A stretch of DNA of 29,820 nucleotides from Lachnospiraceae bacterium UBA7110 (GCA_002492295.1 DKYC01000044.1:1-29820); one strand, 5' to 3'; shown: positions 1-7,598, numbered from the stretch's first letter. The notes: generated from the letters alone by a model not told the origin. Program-made: numbers and translations.

Positions 1-2
1 GC

Positions 3-95
3 TATGAATTATTTTTTAAGGATAGTATTTCACTAGAAGAATATTATAAACTGAATATTGACATATGTAAAAAATTAAAAAATATGGAGGGATAA
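3..95 (+). CDS. C-terminal end of an unknown gene (truncated by window edge)
   Basis: The frame starting at base 3 is open from the window edge to a TAA at 93-95 and encodes about 30 residues ending in ICKKLKNMEG. The other two forward frames stop within the first 36 bases. The last codons (ATG GAG GGA TAA) contain the GGAGGG ribosome binding site of the next gene, which starts 3 bases after the stop. Such tight packing is typical of an operon and argues that this is a real gene end. The fragment is Lys/Glu/Tyr-rich and too short to assign to a family. Confidence 0.5.
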   Translation, partial: YELFFKDSISLEEYYKLNIDICKKLKNMEG

Positions 96-98
96 AGT

Positions 99-1124
99 AT
101 GCCATTACCATTTATATTAGGAGTTGCCGCAGCAGTGGCAGGTGTTGCGGGAGTAGGAAGCGGGATATCTGGTGCGGTCAAAATGAAAGAAGCAAATGAC
201 ACAATGGAGGTTGCCAAATGGCGGCATGAACAAAATATTGAAAAGCTTGAAAAAAGAAATAAATCAGCAAGCGAATCAATGGATCATTTGGGAACATTGG
301 AATTAAACATTTTAAAAAGCTTTGAAGATTTTTGCAACACAATAGAAAAGATACAAAACAGACCACGCTTTGAGGGATATAGACAGGAAGGAGTAAAATT
401 ACCAGAGTATGATGCGCAGAAATTGAAGGAGGTGTCTGTTGGAGCAGGCGTTTTGATTGGAGGACTTGGAGGAGCAGCATTAGGAACAGCAGGAGGATTT
501 GCGGCTGCTGGGGCTACGACATCAGCCGTTATGGCATTGGGAACTGCTTCTACTGGAACAGCGATTGCATCTTTAAGTGGAGCGACGGCTACAAATGCGA
601 CATTGGCTGCCCTTGGCGGCGGATCGCTTGCAGCAGGTGGTGGTGGAATTGCATTAGGAACTACAATGCTCGGAGCGGCAACGTTTGGTGTGGGACTTCT
701 TGTGGGAGGAGTTATTTTTAACATTACGGGAAAAAATCTTTCCGAAAAATCGGATGAAGTGTATGAACAAATGAAGCGGGCAGAGAAAAAGATAGATGCT
801 ATTTGCGTATATTTATCTGATTTGGAGGAAATGGCAGATCAATATTATGATACGCTTGAAACAGTTAATAGAATATACAAGGATACTTTTGGCAAGTTAT
901 CTTATACTGTAAATAAACTATATAAGACAGACTGGAATCATTTTACGGCAGAACAAAAAAGGGTGACAAAGAATGCAGTATTGCTGGTGCAGCTTCTTTA
1001 TACAATGTGCCGAGTTAAGCTCGTAAATAAATCAGAAAGTGATAATGAAATAAACTCTGTCAATAAAGCAGAAGTAGATAGCATGATTAGGAATGCAAAA
1101 AATACTTTAACATCAGTTGCTTAA
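99..1124 (+). CDS. Unknown Gly/Ala-rich protein with glycine-zipper-like core and helical flanks
   Basis: This is a 341-residue protein that I cannot assign to a family. It begins with a short hydrophobic Gly/Ala/Val stretch (residues about 5-27), followed by a charged helical region (about 30-110). A long Gly/Ala/Ser/Thr-rich hydrophobic core follows (about 112-210) with many GxxxG-like spacings, for example GVLIGGLGGAALGTAGG. The C-terminal region (about 212-341) is charged and helical, with a DTLETVNRIYKDTFGKL stretch. This helix, small-residue membrane core, helix layout is seen in membrane-inserting or pore-forming proteins, but that is analogy only. The ATG has a GGAGGG site 7 bases upstream. 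It follows the truncated upstream gene by 3 bases, so the two are probably co-transcribed. Base composition is more AT-rich than most of the window, which fits an accessory gene. Confidence 0.8.
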   Translation: MPLPFILGVAAAVAGVAGVGSGISGAVKMKEANDTMEVAKWRHEQNIEKLEKRNKSASESMDHLGTLELNILKSFEDFCNTIEKIQNRPRFEGYRQEGVKLPEYDAQKLKEVSVGAGVLIGGLGGAALGTAGGFAAAGATTSAVMALGTASTGTAIASLSGATATNATLAALGGGSLAAGGGGIALGTTMLGAATFGVGLLVGGVIFNITGKNLSEKSDEVYEQMKRAEKKIDAICVYLSDLEEMADQYYDTLETVNRIYKDTFGKLSYTVNKLYKTDWNHFTAEQKRVTKNAVLLVQLLYTMCRVKLVNKSESDNEINSVNKAEVDSMIRNAKNTLTSVA

Positions 1125-1184
1125 TAGGAAATGTTTTATAGAAGAGAGAAACGAAAATAAATTTTGATAGGAGAATAAAAGATT

Positions 1185-1385
1185 ATGTACTATACAACAG
1201 CAAAGAAATTAGGGGAGATGTTAGTGATATGTGACTTAGACGTGATGATGAAAGTGTATCATTAAATTTTATAGGAATTGAGGCAGTGGCTGGAGCAATT
1301 GTTTCATATAGAGACAGTTCCGCTTGTATGTATGGCAGGTGGTGCAGCAGTATTAGGTTTTTTATGGAAAGCAATTACTGACTGA
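1185..1385 (+). pseudogene. Small coding remnant with two in-frame stops
   Basis: An ATG at 1185, preceded by a GATAGGAG ribosome binding site, opens a 26-codon frame (MYYTTAKKLGEML...) that stops with TAA at 1263. The same frame has a second stop, TAG at 1272, and is then open again to a TGA at 1383-1385. The downstream part (35 codons from TTG 1278) looks protein-like: RQWLEQLFHIETVPLVC, then MAGGAAVLGFLWKAITD, which could be a small membrane helix. Either this is one small gene broken by two nonsense changes, or the downstream part is a separate gene starting at TTG. The family is not recognised. Confidence 0.35.
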
Positions 1386-1534
1386 TGACTTTATATGAGG
1401 AAAATAAAAAGATGGGAACCAGAATTGAACTTTTAGGAATGCCTGCCGGAGCGGAAAATGATGTGAGGAACGGGAAAGCCGCGCCTATCGGTGAAATCTA
1501 TAATGCTTCGAGAGATATATTGCGGGAAGGCTAG
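1385..1534 (+). CDS. Small hypothetical protein, 49 aa, start overlaps preceding stop
   Basis: The ATG at 1385-1387 overlaps the TGA of the preceding small frame (TGATG), the usual arrangement for translational coupling. The product begins MTLYEENKKMGTRIELLGM and ends NASRDILREG. It is hydrophilic, with no signal peptide or membrane segment, and I do not recognise it. There is no good ribosome binding site of its own, so expression would depend on translation reaching 1385. Because the upstream frame carries stops, the pair may be decaying. A terminator-like hairpin follows at about 1567. Confidence 0.35.
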   Translation: MTLYEENKKMGTRIELLGMPAGAENDVRNGKAAPIGEIYNASRDILREG

Positions 1535-1822
1535 GTTTGAACGATTACCAATTAAATAGTAACATACAAAAAAAAGTGTAAGATCTTATTCAATTATGAG
1601 GTTTTACATTTTTTTTCTTCTTTTATTCAAGATAGACAGATGTGTGTCCATACGCTTTGCTATAATTTACCTATCAAAACAGATACCATTGTTTCAATAT
1701 TTAAAAATGCTGTTGAATTAAGAAACCGGCAGCCGCGGAATGCTTTGGTGAAAATGGCAATGAAAAAGTGAAAGCCAAAAGGGGTGTTTTGATGAAAATG
1801 ATGATTTAACAGAGGAGGTAGC
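1535..1822. other. Non-coding spacer upstream of the zinc-ribbon genes
   Basis: Apart from the hairpin at 1567-1614, no complete gene is visible here. There is a good -10-like TATAAT at 1661-1666, but nothing close to TTGACA stands 16-18 bases before it. An open frame without a start codon runs from about 1720 to a TAA at 1809 (…KPAAAECFGENGNEKV…) and may be a gene remnant. The promoter of the zinc-ribbon pair most likely lies in this stretch. Confidence 0.4.
1567..1614 (+). terminator. Terminator-like hairpin, probably bidirectional
   Basis: An A-rich left side leads into GTGTAAGATCTTATT. This is followed by a short loop and GAGGTTTTACAT running into eight T residues. The arms pair with G-T wobbles, and the A-tract and T-tract extend the stem. 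It closes the region of small remnants. Confidence 0.6.
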
Positions 1823-1825
1823 GTG

Positions 1826-2251
1826 ATGAATTGTCCAAAATGTGGCGCATCGTTAGAGCAGGATGCAAAGTTTTGTGTTTACTGTGGTACACGCATGGAA
1901 AATGTGAATGAGGAAAATACGGCAGCAGATGCTGTCAAAAAAGAAGCTGTGAGAGGAGAAGAGGTTGGAAAAATAGCGGCATCTGGCAAAAAAACGGAAA
2001 GAGTGGAGATTGGGATTGAAAAGGCAAAACTTGTCAGGCTGTTGATTGGAAGCGGGTTTATTATAATCGGTTTATTCTATGTCCTAACGTCCGGCTCAAC
2101 ACTTCCGGATGCGGTGTTTGGAGCGGATTCGTATACTTATATTTACCGGGGAATTATTGAGGCAACGGAAATCCTTGCGTCGATTGAGGCATCGCTGGGC
2201 TGGATTCTTGTGGCGATAGGCACTGTAATTGATATGAAAACTTTGTTTTAA
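1826..2251 (+). CDS. Zinc-ribbon membrane protein, 141 aa
   Basis: The N-terminus has a zinc-ribbon with Cys at 3, 6, 17 and 20 (CPKCGA and FCVYCGT), of the kind common in Firmicute membrane proteins of unknown role. A charged Lys/Glu-rich linker follows (about 24-67). A hydrophobic segment at about 70-88 and another near the C-terminus (about 122-138) suggest two membrane passes with the zinc-ribbon in the cytoplasm. The frame is also open from a GTG at 1823, but GAGGAGG at 1812-1818 is better spaced for the ATG at 1826. The gene lies 44 bases upstream of a second zinc-ribbon membrane protein and is probably in the same operon. Zinc binding is inferred from the motif; the function is unknown. 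Confidence 0.8.
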   Translation: MNCPKCGASLEQDAKFCVYCGTRMENVNEENTAADAVKKEAVRGEEVGKIAASGKKTERVEIGIEKAKLVRLLIGSGFIIIGLFYVLTSGSTLPDAVFGADSYTYIYRGIIEATEILASIEASLGWILVAIGTVIDMKTLF

Positions 2252-2295
2252 GAAGGCGGAAAAGAAGATTGTGAGAATGAAAAAGGAGAAGCATC

Positions 2296-4104
2296 ATGAT
2301 TTGTTCAAACTGTGGAAAAGAAATGTCGGATACGCTGGAAAAGTGCCCTTATTGCGGGAATGATTTGAAAGGTATGCAGGCGGAATCTGCTGCGGAAAGT
2401 ACCATGAAACGGTTTTGCGCCGAGTGTGGGGCACCACTGCAGGATAACGCTATGTTTTGTATGAAATGCGGCACAAAAAGCAAACTGAAGCCAGTGAAAA
2501 CGGAGATACCAAATGCCGCATCGCAGAATGTCCAATCACAATTGCGGTCACAGTCATCCCCAAAAACAGCTAAAACAAAAGGCGGAACACAACGAAAAGG
2601 TATTGTGATTGCCGTGGTTTCCATAATTGTGTTAGTGATTGCTTTTTCGGTGGTTTTTATCAGGTTTTATTTTATGAGGCAGGGACTAGGCGGTCAGGAG
2701 GAGGAGATTACAGGCGCCGAAGTACAGAAGGTACAGTCGCAGCAGGAGAGTATGTCATCGGTTGAAAGGACGCAGGAGACACAGCCTGCATTGGAGGAGA
2801 CTTCCCAAACGTGTGTAGTGGAAAATGTGGAGGAAAATGCACAAAACGAGGAACAGAAAACGCCAAAGACGATACAGTTGGATTCCAGTTACATACGTAG
2901 TATTCAAGCCTCGTCGGAGTTGACAGATTCTACAAAAACATATCAGGCGGAATTTGTTTTTGACGGAAATCGGGAAACCTGTTGGTGTGAGGGGGCAGAT
3001 GGCACGGGAACGGGAGAAGCGCTTGTGATTGAATTTACACAACCTGTTTATCTGACGGAAGTCGCATTTTTAAACGGTTATTTGAAAAATGAGACGGTCT
3101 ATAATAACAATGGAAAAATAAAACGCGTGGAACTGGAAACTGAGGAGGGGCGTTTTGAAACGGAGTTTGCAGACCGGAAGTATCAAGAGATTGAAGATGA
3201 TTTGTATAGTGACCGTTTTACTTTTGACGAACCTGTGGAGACACAATACCTGTCGGTTATGATTTTAGAGGCGCAAAAAGGTGCAAAATATGATGATACC
3301 TGCCTGACGGAGCTGATATTGTGGGGGTATGTGGATGATATGGATATATCTGTGGCTTCATTGGGGGAAGGAACTTATTCATGGAATAGTGGAAGTAATG
3401 AAGATGCAAGTGGTGCGGAGGTTACGCTTACTTATGATGTGGGCGGTATGCTGCATTTGTCGGGGGAGTGTTGGAACAGTGTGGCATCTGCGGTAATTGA
3501 CGCGTCGGCTGTTTCCATAAACAGTGATGGAAGTGTGCAGTTTACGGGGGATGTGCTGCTCAGCGAATTTGATGAGGAGAAGAAGATTGGAAGCGTTGCT
3601 TTGATGGTTTCTTCCACAAAACAGGGTGGGATTGCGGTCAAGCAGTTTGGCGAAACGGGAAGTGTGGCATTTACGGGAACGTATCAGCCAGCCCTGAATA
3701 TTCTTGATTTGTATGAAAGTCTGCGTATTCAGGTTGCCGATACATATGGAAGCGACTGTGAATATGCACTGTATGATATGGATTGTGATGGTACTGTGGA
3801 GCTGATTGTGTCATGGGGAACCTGCGATGCGGATTGGACAAATTCCGTGTATATGGTGGACGGGAATGGGATGCTTGCTGAGGTTGGTAAATTTTTTGGC
3901 ATGGTGTCCCTGTATGCAGCAGAGAACGGTGACGGCATTTACTCTGTATATGGGCATTCGGGGTACCAGCAGGTGGAATGGGTTACGAAGAGCGGCGATG
4001 CGCTGTATGTGGAAACAATTCTGTCTGAGGAAACGGAGGATTATTACGAAAATGACAGTCCGATTTTGATGGTGGGGATTGATCAGAAGATTACGAAAGA
4101 TTAG
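2296..4104 (+). CDS. Double zinc-ribbon, single-pass membrane protein with discoidin-like extracellular domain
   Basis: This 602-residue protein carries two zinc-ribbons at its start (Cys 3/6/17/20 and Cys 41/44/55/58). A Ser/Lys-rich linker, one membrane helix (about 102-124) and an acidic Gln/Glu-rich stalk follow. A module at about 196-345 with FVFDGNRETCWCEG, GEALVIEF and LTELILWGY resembles the F5/8 type C or 'NADase-type glycan-binding' fold. The C-terminal part (about 465-602) contains DMDCDGTVELI, a DxDxDG motif typical of calcium-binding or FG-GAP-like repeats. The layout suggests a cytoplasmic metal-binding head and an extracellular carbohydrate-sensing or binding domain. The start ATG has AAAGGAGAA 8 bases upstream. 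The domain names come from motif recall; ligand and function are inferred. Confidence 0.85.
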   Translation: MICSNCGKEMSDTLEKCPYCGNDLKGMQAESAAESTMKRFCAECGAPLQDNAMFCMKCGTKSKLKPVKTEIPNAASQNVQSQLRSQSSPKTAKTKGGTQRKGIVIAVVSIIVLVIAFSVVFIRFYFMRQGLGGQEEEITGAEVQKVQSQQESMSSVERTQETQPALEETSQTCVVENVEENAQNEEQKTPKTIQLDSSYIRSIQASSELTDSTKTYQAEFVFDGNRETCWCEGADGTGTGEALVIEFTQPVYLTEVAFLNGYLKNETVYNNNGKIKRVELETEEGRFETEFADRKYQEIEDDLYSDRFTFDEPVETQYLSVMILEAQKGAKYDDTCLTELILWGYVDDMDISVASLGEGTYSWNSGSNEDASGAEVTLTYDVGGMLHLSGECWNSVASAVIDASAVSINSDGSVQFTGDVLLSEFDEEKKIGSVALMVSSTKQGGIAVKQFGETGSVAFTGTYQPALNILDLYESLRIQVADTYGSDCEYALYDMDCDGTVELIVSWGTCDADWTNSVYMVDGNGMLAEVGKFFGMVSLYAAENGDGIYSVYGHSGYQQVEWVTKSGDALYVETILSEETEDYYENDSPILMVGIDQKITKD

Positions 4105-4213
4105 AAGGACTAAAATTTACATTATATTTTGAACATCAGAATTTCAAGTGAAATCGAAATAATTCATACCAAACATATATATGAACAGAAAATGTATTTT
4201 TTCGTCTAACGCA

Positions 4214-4251
4214 TTGATTTTGCATTGCAAATCGCATATACTATAAGTATA
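4214..4251 (+). promoter_or_regulatory. Promoter and operator candidates of the toxin-antitoxin operon
   Basis: TTGATT (4214-4219), a 17-base spacer and TATACT (4237-4242) form a sigma-A-type promoter. Two perfect inverted repeats lie on it. TTTGCA-T-TGCAAA (4219-4231) sits in the spacer, and TATACT-ATA-AGTATA (4237-4251) covers the -10. RelB-type antitoxins commonly autorepress by binding such palindromes, so these are good operator candidates. The binding itself is inferred. Confidence 0.6.
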
Positions 4252-4275
4252 AAGAAATGCGAAAGGACTGATATT

Positions 4276-4551
4276 ATGGCAAATACAACAAATTTTAGCG
4301 TTCGCATGGACAGTGATATAAAAAAACAATGCGAAGCGCTTTATAATGAATTGGGTATGAATCTAACTACTGCGATTAATGTATTTTTACGCCAGTCTCT
4401 GCGGGCAGGTGGATTTCCTTTTGAAGTAAGATTGGATAAGCCTAATAAAGAAACCATTTCCGCTATGCTGGAGGCAGAACGTATCGCGCATGATCCAAAT
4501 GTGAAGCATTATTCCGATGTGGAAGAAGCACTTTGGGAGTTGAAGCGATGA
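4276..4551 (+). CDS. relB: RelB/DinJ-family antitoxin
   Basis: This 91-residue protein begins MANTTNFSVRMDSDIKKQCE. The sequence NFSVRMD followed by helices and GMNLTTAINVFLRQSL is the ribbon-helix-helix DNA-binding region characteristic of RelB/DinJ antitoxins. The C-terminal part (ISAMLEAERIAHDP...EEALWELKR) is the expected toxin-neutralising region. The frame is open further upstream, but the ATG at 4276 has GAAAGGA 8 bases before it and gives the family's usual length. Its stop codon overlaps the start of the YafQ-type toxin gene (ATGA), so the two are translationally coupled. Regulation is probably autogenous through the palindromes at 4219-4251. Confidence 0.93.
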   Translation: MANTTNFSVRMDSDIKKQCEALYNELGMNLTTAINVFLRQSLRAGGFPFEVRLDKPNKETISAMLEAERIAHDPNVKHYSDVEEALWELKR

Positions 4552-4829
4552 AGCGTGACATTGTTTGGACGGCACAATTTAAAAAAGATTATAAGTTAGC
4601 GATGAAGCGTCGTCTTGATATCGAACTGCTGGATGATATTATAAGGACATTGTCTCGGGGAGAAACGCTACCCCCAAAGAATAAAGACCATAGTCTTTCA
4701 GGGGAGTGGGCGGGACACAGGGAGTGCCATATTCAACCGGACTGGCTATTGATCTATCGAATCGATGATGATGTTTTGGTTCTGACTTTGTCTCGTACAG
4801 GGACGCATAGTGATCTTTTTGGAAAATGA
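4548..4829 (+). CDS. yafQ: YafQ-family mRNA interferase toxin
   Basis: This 93-residue RelE/ParE-superfamily toxin belongs to the YafQ branch, ribosome-dependent endoribonucleases that cut mRNA during translation. The family signature is intact: KDHSLSGEW, GHRECHIQPDWLLIYRI and LSRTGTHSDLF. The His, Asp and Trp residues of HIQPDW and the late His and Phe of THSDLF match residues needed for catalysis in E. coli YafQ. The ATG lies inside the antitoxin stop (ATGA). The frame extends 5 codons further upstream to a TTG, but the coupled ATG is preferred. Nothing suggests inactivation, so this appears to be a functional toxin paired with the upstream RelB-type antitoxin. Confidence 0.93.
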   Translation: MKRDIVWTAQFKKDYKLAMKRRLDIELLDDIIRTLSRGETLPPKNKDHSLSGEWAGHRECHIQPDWLLIYRIDDDVLVLTLSRTGTHSDLFGK

Positions 4830-4878
4830 TAAAACTGCTGCCATACGTTGTGAAAGTATTGACAGCAGTTTTATCATT
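4825..4878. terminator. Shared bidirectional terminator between convergent genes
   Basis: A perfect 16-bp inverted repeat (left arm 4825-4840, right arm 4863-4878) has a 22-base loop. The A-rich and T-rich arm ends give a T-run on either strand. It begins in the last codons of the toxin gene and ends 6 bases before the end of the convergent Uma2 gene, so it can terminate both. Confidence 0.8.
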
Positions 4879-4884
4879 CTATAA

Positions 4885-5484
4885 TTATACATCGAAATCA
4901 AGGTTTGAAAAGTCGATTAACAAATCTTCAAAAATCTTTGACCTGACAGTATCATGAAAGGAATATGCATTTAACATAAATGTTTCCCCTTCCATGTTGT
5001 AAACATAAATTTTTTTATTCTGCGGATCAACAATCCAGTATTCACGAACGCCGGAATCATGGTACATACTAAGCTTAGTGATATAGTCATGACTGGGATT
5101 GGACGGCGATACAATCTCAATAATCCAATCAGGCGCACCGCTGCATCCCTTATCGGTAAGTTTATCCTTGTCACAAATTACAGATATATCAGGCTCTACG
5201 ATATTTGTCCTGTCATTAAACAATTTTACGGCAAACGGAGCAGGATAAACGCGGCAAGAACCGTCTTTTGCCTTGATATAATTCGCAATTGTAACGTACA
5301 TTGCACCTAATAATTCCTGATGCATTCGGCTGGGAGAGGACATATTGTAAAACTGTCCGTCAATCAATTCCGCCCTGATATTTTCAGGCAGATTGTAATA
5401 ATCTTCTTCCGTATACACCTTTTTCTGTGGTAAAGTCATATAAACACGCCCTTTCCCAAGAATAGCCATTTTGTATCTTGTCAT
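4885..5484 (-). CDS. Uma2-family (DUF820) putative endonuclease
   Basis: The product is 199 residues from the ATG whose complement is at 5482-5484, preceded by AGGAGAATATA. A longer frame to 5511 exists but has no such site. The protein has the Uma2/DUF820 restriction-endonuclease-like core. RAELIDGQFYNMSSPS (about 37-52) is followed by VEPDISVI (Glu97, Asp99), then PDWIIEIVSPSN (Glu123), then KLSMYHDSGVREYWIVDP (about 137-153). Acidic residues followed by a Lys fit the PD-(D/E)xK nuclease fold. The role of Uma2 proteins is not settled; they are abundant in cyanobacteria and present in many Firmicutes, often linked to mobile DNA. It stands alone, convergent to the toxin-antitoxin operon and divergent from the formate operon. 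Confidence 0.85.
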   Translation of the reverse strand: MTRYKMAILGKGRVYMTLPQKKVYTEEDYYNLPENIRAELIDGQFYNMSSPSRMHQELLGAMYVTIANYIKAKDGSCRVYPAPFAVKLFNDRTNIVEPDISVICDKDKLTDKGCSGAPDWIIEIVSPSNPSHDYITKLSMYHDSGVREYWIVDPQNKKIYVYNMEGETFMLNAYSFHDTVRSKIFEDLLIDFSNLDFDV

Positions 5485-5615
5485 TATATTCTCCTGCTTC
5501 GTTATTACCATATCACAAATTCAGGAAAATAAACAGTAAGAAAACGATTTTTTAACGTTTTTGGCATGTCTAATCGGTAAATACTGTCAAAAACATTGTT
5601 AAAAAAATAATTATA

Positions 5616-5644
5616 TTGTGTAATTTCGACAAATATAGTATGCT
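5616..5644 (+). promoter_or_regulatory. Putative sigma-A promoter of the formate oxidoreductase operon
   Basis: TTGTGT (5616-5621), a 17-base spacer and TATGCT (5639-5644) lie 41 bases before the ATG at 5686. Both hexamers are only moderate matches. The surrounding 5512-5685 stretch is AT-rich and contains no other gene. Confidence 0.4.
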
Positions 5645-5685
5645 TTTCTTAGGTATGTGATTAAGTAGAGAATAGGAGGTTATTC

Positions 5686-7521
5686 ATGTACAAAAAAAAC
5701 GTATTACACAAAAACGAAATGAATGAAAAGACAACAAAGTTCTTAGATAAATTTGTTAAGCGTGTGAAAGCGTATCCGCCCGGAGTGTGTCCGATTGCGG
5801 TTCAGCTTTCTTTTTTGCAGAGTTCAAGAAGCCAGACCTGCGGTAAGTGCGTACCGTGCCGGGACGGCTTGGAGCAGGTGGAAAACATGATGCGCGCCAT
5901 CCTTGACGGAAAGGCGGACATGGATACCTTCGATAATATGGTAGAGCTTGCAAAAATGATACAGGATACAGCAGACTGTGCAATCGGCTATGAGGCGGCA
6001 AATATTGTGCTCCAAAGCGTGGAGCTGTTCCACGACGAGTACATGAGCCATATCAGGGACCACCGCTGTAAGGAGGATATCGGACAGAAGGTGCCATGCA
6101 TTTCATATTGTCCCGCAAACGTTGATATTCCGGGCTACATCGCGTTAATCGGCGAGGAGCGTTATGCTGACGCAATTAATTTAATCCGAAGGGACAATCC
6201 GTTCCCGACAGCATGCGCATTTATCTGCGAGCACCCGTGCGAGGAGAAGTGCAGGCGCGATTTGCTGGACAGCCCTATCAATATCCGTGGGTTGAAAAAA
6301 TTTGCGGTTGACCAGATTGCGGTGGATAAGGTAAAAGTCCCGGAGTGCAATGTTACCACAGGTAAAAGGGTCGCAATTGTCGGCGGCGGACCGTCGGGAC
6401 TGACGACAGCTTACTTCCTTTCCCTGATGGGGCATAAGGTTGTCGTGTACGAGGAGCGCGAGGCCTTGGGCGGCATGCTTCGTTACGGCATTCCCAATTA
6501 CCGACTGCCAAAGGACAGGCTTGACGAGGATATCAACGGGATTTTGGCGACCGGAAATATTGAGGTGAAATATAACGTTGCCGTTGGAACAGATGTTTCG
6601 ATGGAACAGCTTTTGGAAGAGTATCATGCAGTTTACATAGCAATCGGCGCACAGGTTGGAAAAAGCGTGAAGGTAGACGGCGTAAATAGCAATGGCGTCT
6701 ACTCCGCAGTAGACATGCTTGGGGAAATCGGACGTGGAAATATTCCGGATTATACGGGAAAACGCGTCGTGGTAGTCGGCGGCGGAAACGTGGCGATGGA
6801 CTGTGCACGTTCGGCAATCCGCTGCAATGCAAAAGAAGTGACGGTTATCTATCGAAGAAGACAGATTGATATGACAGCGCTTCCGTCAGAAATCCAAGGT
6901 GCAATCGAGGAGGGCGTGGAGCTTCTGACACTGAACGCTCCCGTGCGGATTACGCCGGACGAGAACGGAAACGTGAAGGGCTTTGTATGTCAGCCGCAGA
7001 TTATCAGCAAGTATGACAGACAGGGAAAACCCGGCGTTACGGTGGCAAATAAAGAGGAAATTGAAGTGCCGTGTGAGATTGTCTTAATGGCAATTGGGCA
7101 GGATATTGTATCGCAGCCGTTTGAAAAGTACGGCGTGAATCCGAAGAGAAAAACGTTTGAAACGCTGCAGGATACAAGAATAAAAGGATATGAAAAAGTA
7201 TTTGCGGGCGGCGACTGTGTGTTTGGACCTGCTACGGTAATTAAGGCGATTGGAGCCGGAAAGATTGCCGCACTCAATATTGACGAATATCTTGGGTATC
7301 ATCATAAGTATCTTGAGGATATCCGCATTCCCGAACCGCGTGAAAATGACAGAACGCACTATGGGCGTGTTCATCTGACGGACCGCTCGGCGCGGGAGAG
7401 AAAGCACAACTTTGAACCCGTGGAGAACGGTATGTCCTATGATGAGGCAATGCAGGAGTGTCATAAGTGTTTGCGCTGCGACCACTTTGGATGTGGCGTC
7501 GTGGAAGGAGGCAGAGTATAG
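5686..7521 (+). CDS. NAD(P)-linked flavoprotein with NuoF-type 4Fe-4S domain (formate dehydrogenase partner)
   Basis: This 611-residue protein combines three modules. Residues about 35-120 match the 4Fe-4S end of NuoF (TCGKCVPCR with Cys 52/55/58 and the fourth Cys 98 in DCAIG). Residues about 135-210 match the glutamate-synthase-beta/dihydropyrimidine-dehydrogenase iron-sulfur domain (Cys 138/142 and Cys 177/181/185/189). Residues about 228-560 are a two-nucleotide flavin oxidoreductase with VGGGPSGL for FAD (233-238) and VVGGGNVAMD (about 363-372) plus YRRR for NAD(P)H. A Cys cluster, CHKCLRCDHFGCG, closes the protein. The NADH/FMN-binding part of true NuoF and a NuoE are absent. With the formate dehydrogenase that follows, it probably passes electrons between formate and NAD(P)+; bifurcation to ferredoxin is possible but not shown. 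The ATG has TAGGAGG 8 bases upstream. Confidence 0.85.
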   Translation: MYKKNVLHKNEMNEKTTKFLDKFVKRVKAYPPGVCPIAVQLSFLQSSRSQTCGKCVPCRDGLEQVENMMRAILDGKADMDTFDNMVELAKMIQDTADCAIGYEAANIVLQSVELFHDEYMSHIRDHRCKEDIGQKVPCISYCPANVDIPGYIALIGEERYADAINLIRRDNPFPTACAFICEHPCEEKCRRDLLDSPINIRGLKKFAVDQIAVDKVKVPECNVTTGKRVAIVGGGPSGLTTAYFLSLMGHKVVVYEEREALGGMLRYGIPNYRLPKDRLDEDINGILATGNIEVKYNVAVGTDVSMEQLLEEYHAVYIAIGAQVGKSVKVDGVNSNGVYSAVDMLGEIGRGNIPDYTGKRVVVVGGGNVAMDCARSAIRCNAKEVTVIYRRRQIDMTALPSEIQGAIEEGVELLTLNAPVRITPDENGNVKGFVCQPQIISKYDRQGKPGVTVANKEEIEVPCEIVLMAIGQDIVSQPFEKYGVNPKRKTFETLQDTRIKGYEKVFAGGDCVFGPATVIKAIGAGKIAALNIDEYLGYHHKYLEDIRIPEPRENDRTHYGRVHLTDRSARERKHNFEPVENGMSYDEAMQECHKCLRCDHFGCGVVEGGRV

Positions 7522-7570
7522 TGTGAAATTAAAATTTCACACGGTAAATTTATGCTTAGGGCATAAATTT
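7521..7570 (+). repeat. Double-hairpin element A, upstream of the formate dehydrogenase start
   Basis: The first hairpin has perfect 10-bp arms, GTGTGAAATT-AA-AATTTCACAC (7521-7542), and its first base is the last base of the preceding stop codon. The second has perfect 10-bp arms, AAATTTATGC-TTAGG-GCATAAATTT (7546-7570). The following bases to the ATG at 7599 match those after the element at 10581 in 23 of 34 positions, with identical distance. No T-run follows, so it is not an ordinary terminator. It may be a regulatory or RNA-processing structure inside the operon, or a small dispersed repeat. Confidence 0.75.
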
Positions 7571-7598
7571 GCAGGCTGTTTAAGAATGGAGGATTATG

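Noticed and set aside
284..724. Ala/Pro-rich minus-strand frame opposite the Gly/Ala-rich gene
   Set aside because: It is the antisense of the Gly/Ala codons of the plus-strand gene, has no ribosome binding site and no recognisable domain.
5594..5616. TTGTTAA-like half of a Rex operator upstream of the formate operon
   Set aside because: Only one half-site (TTGTTAA) is present; the second half required by the TTGTTAANNNNTTAACAA pattern does not match in this AT-rich stretch.
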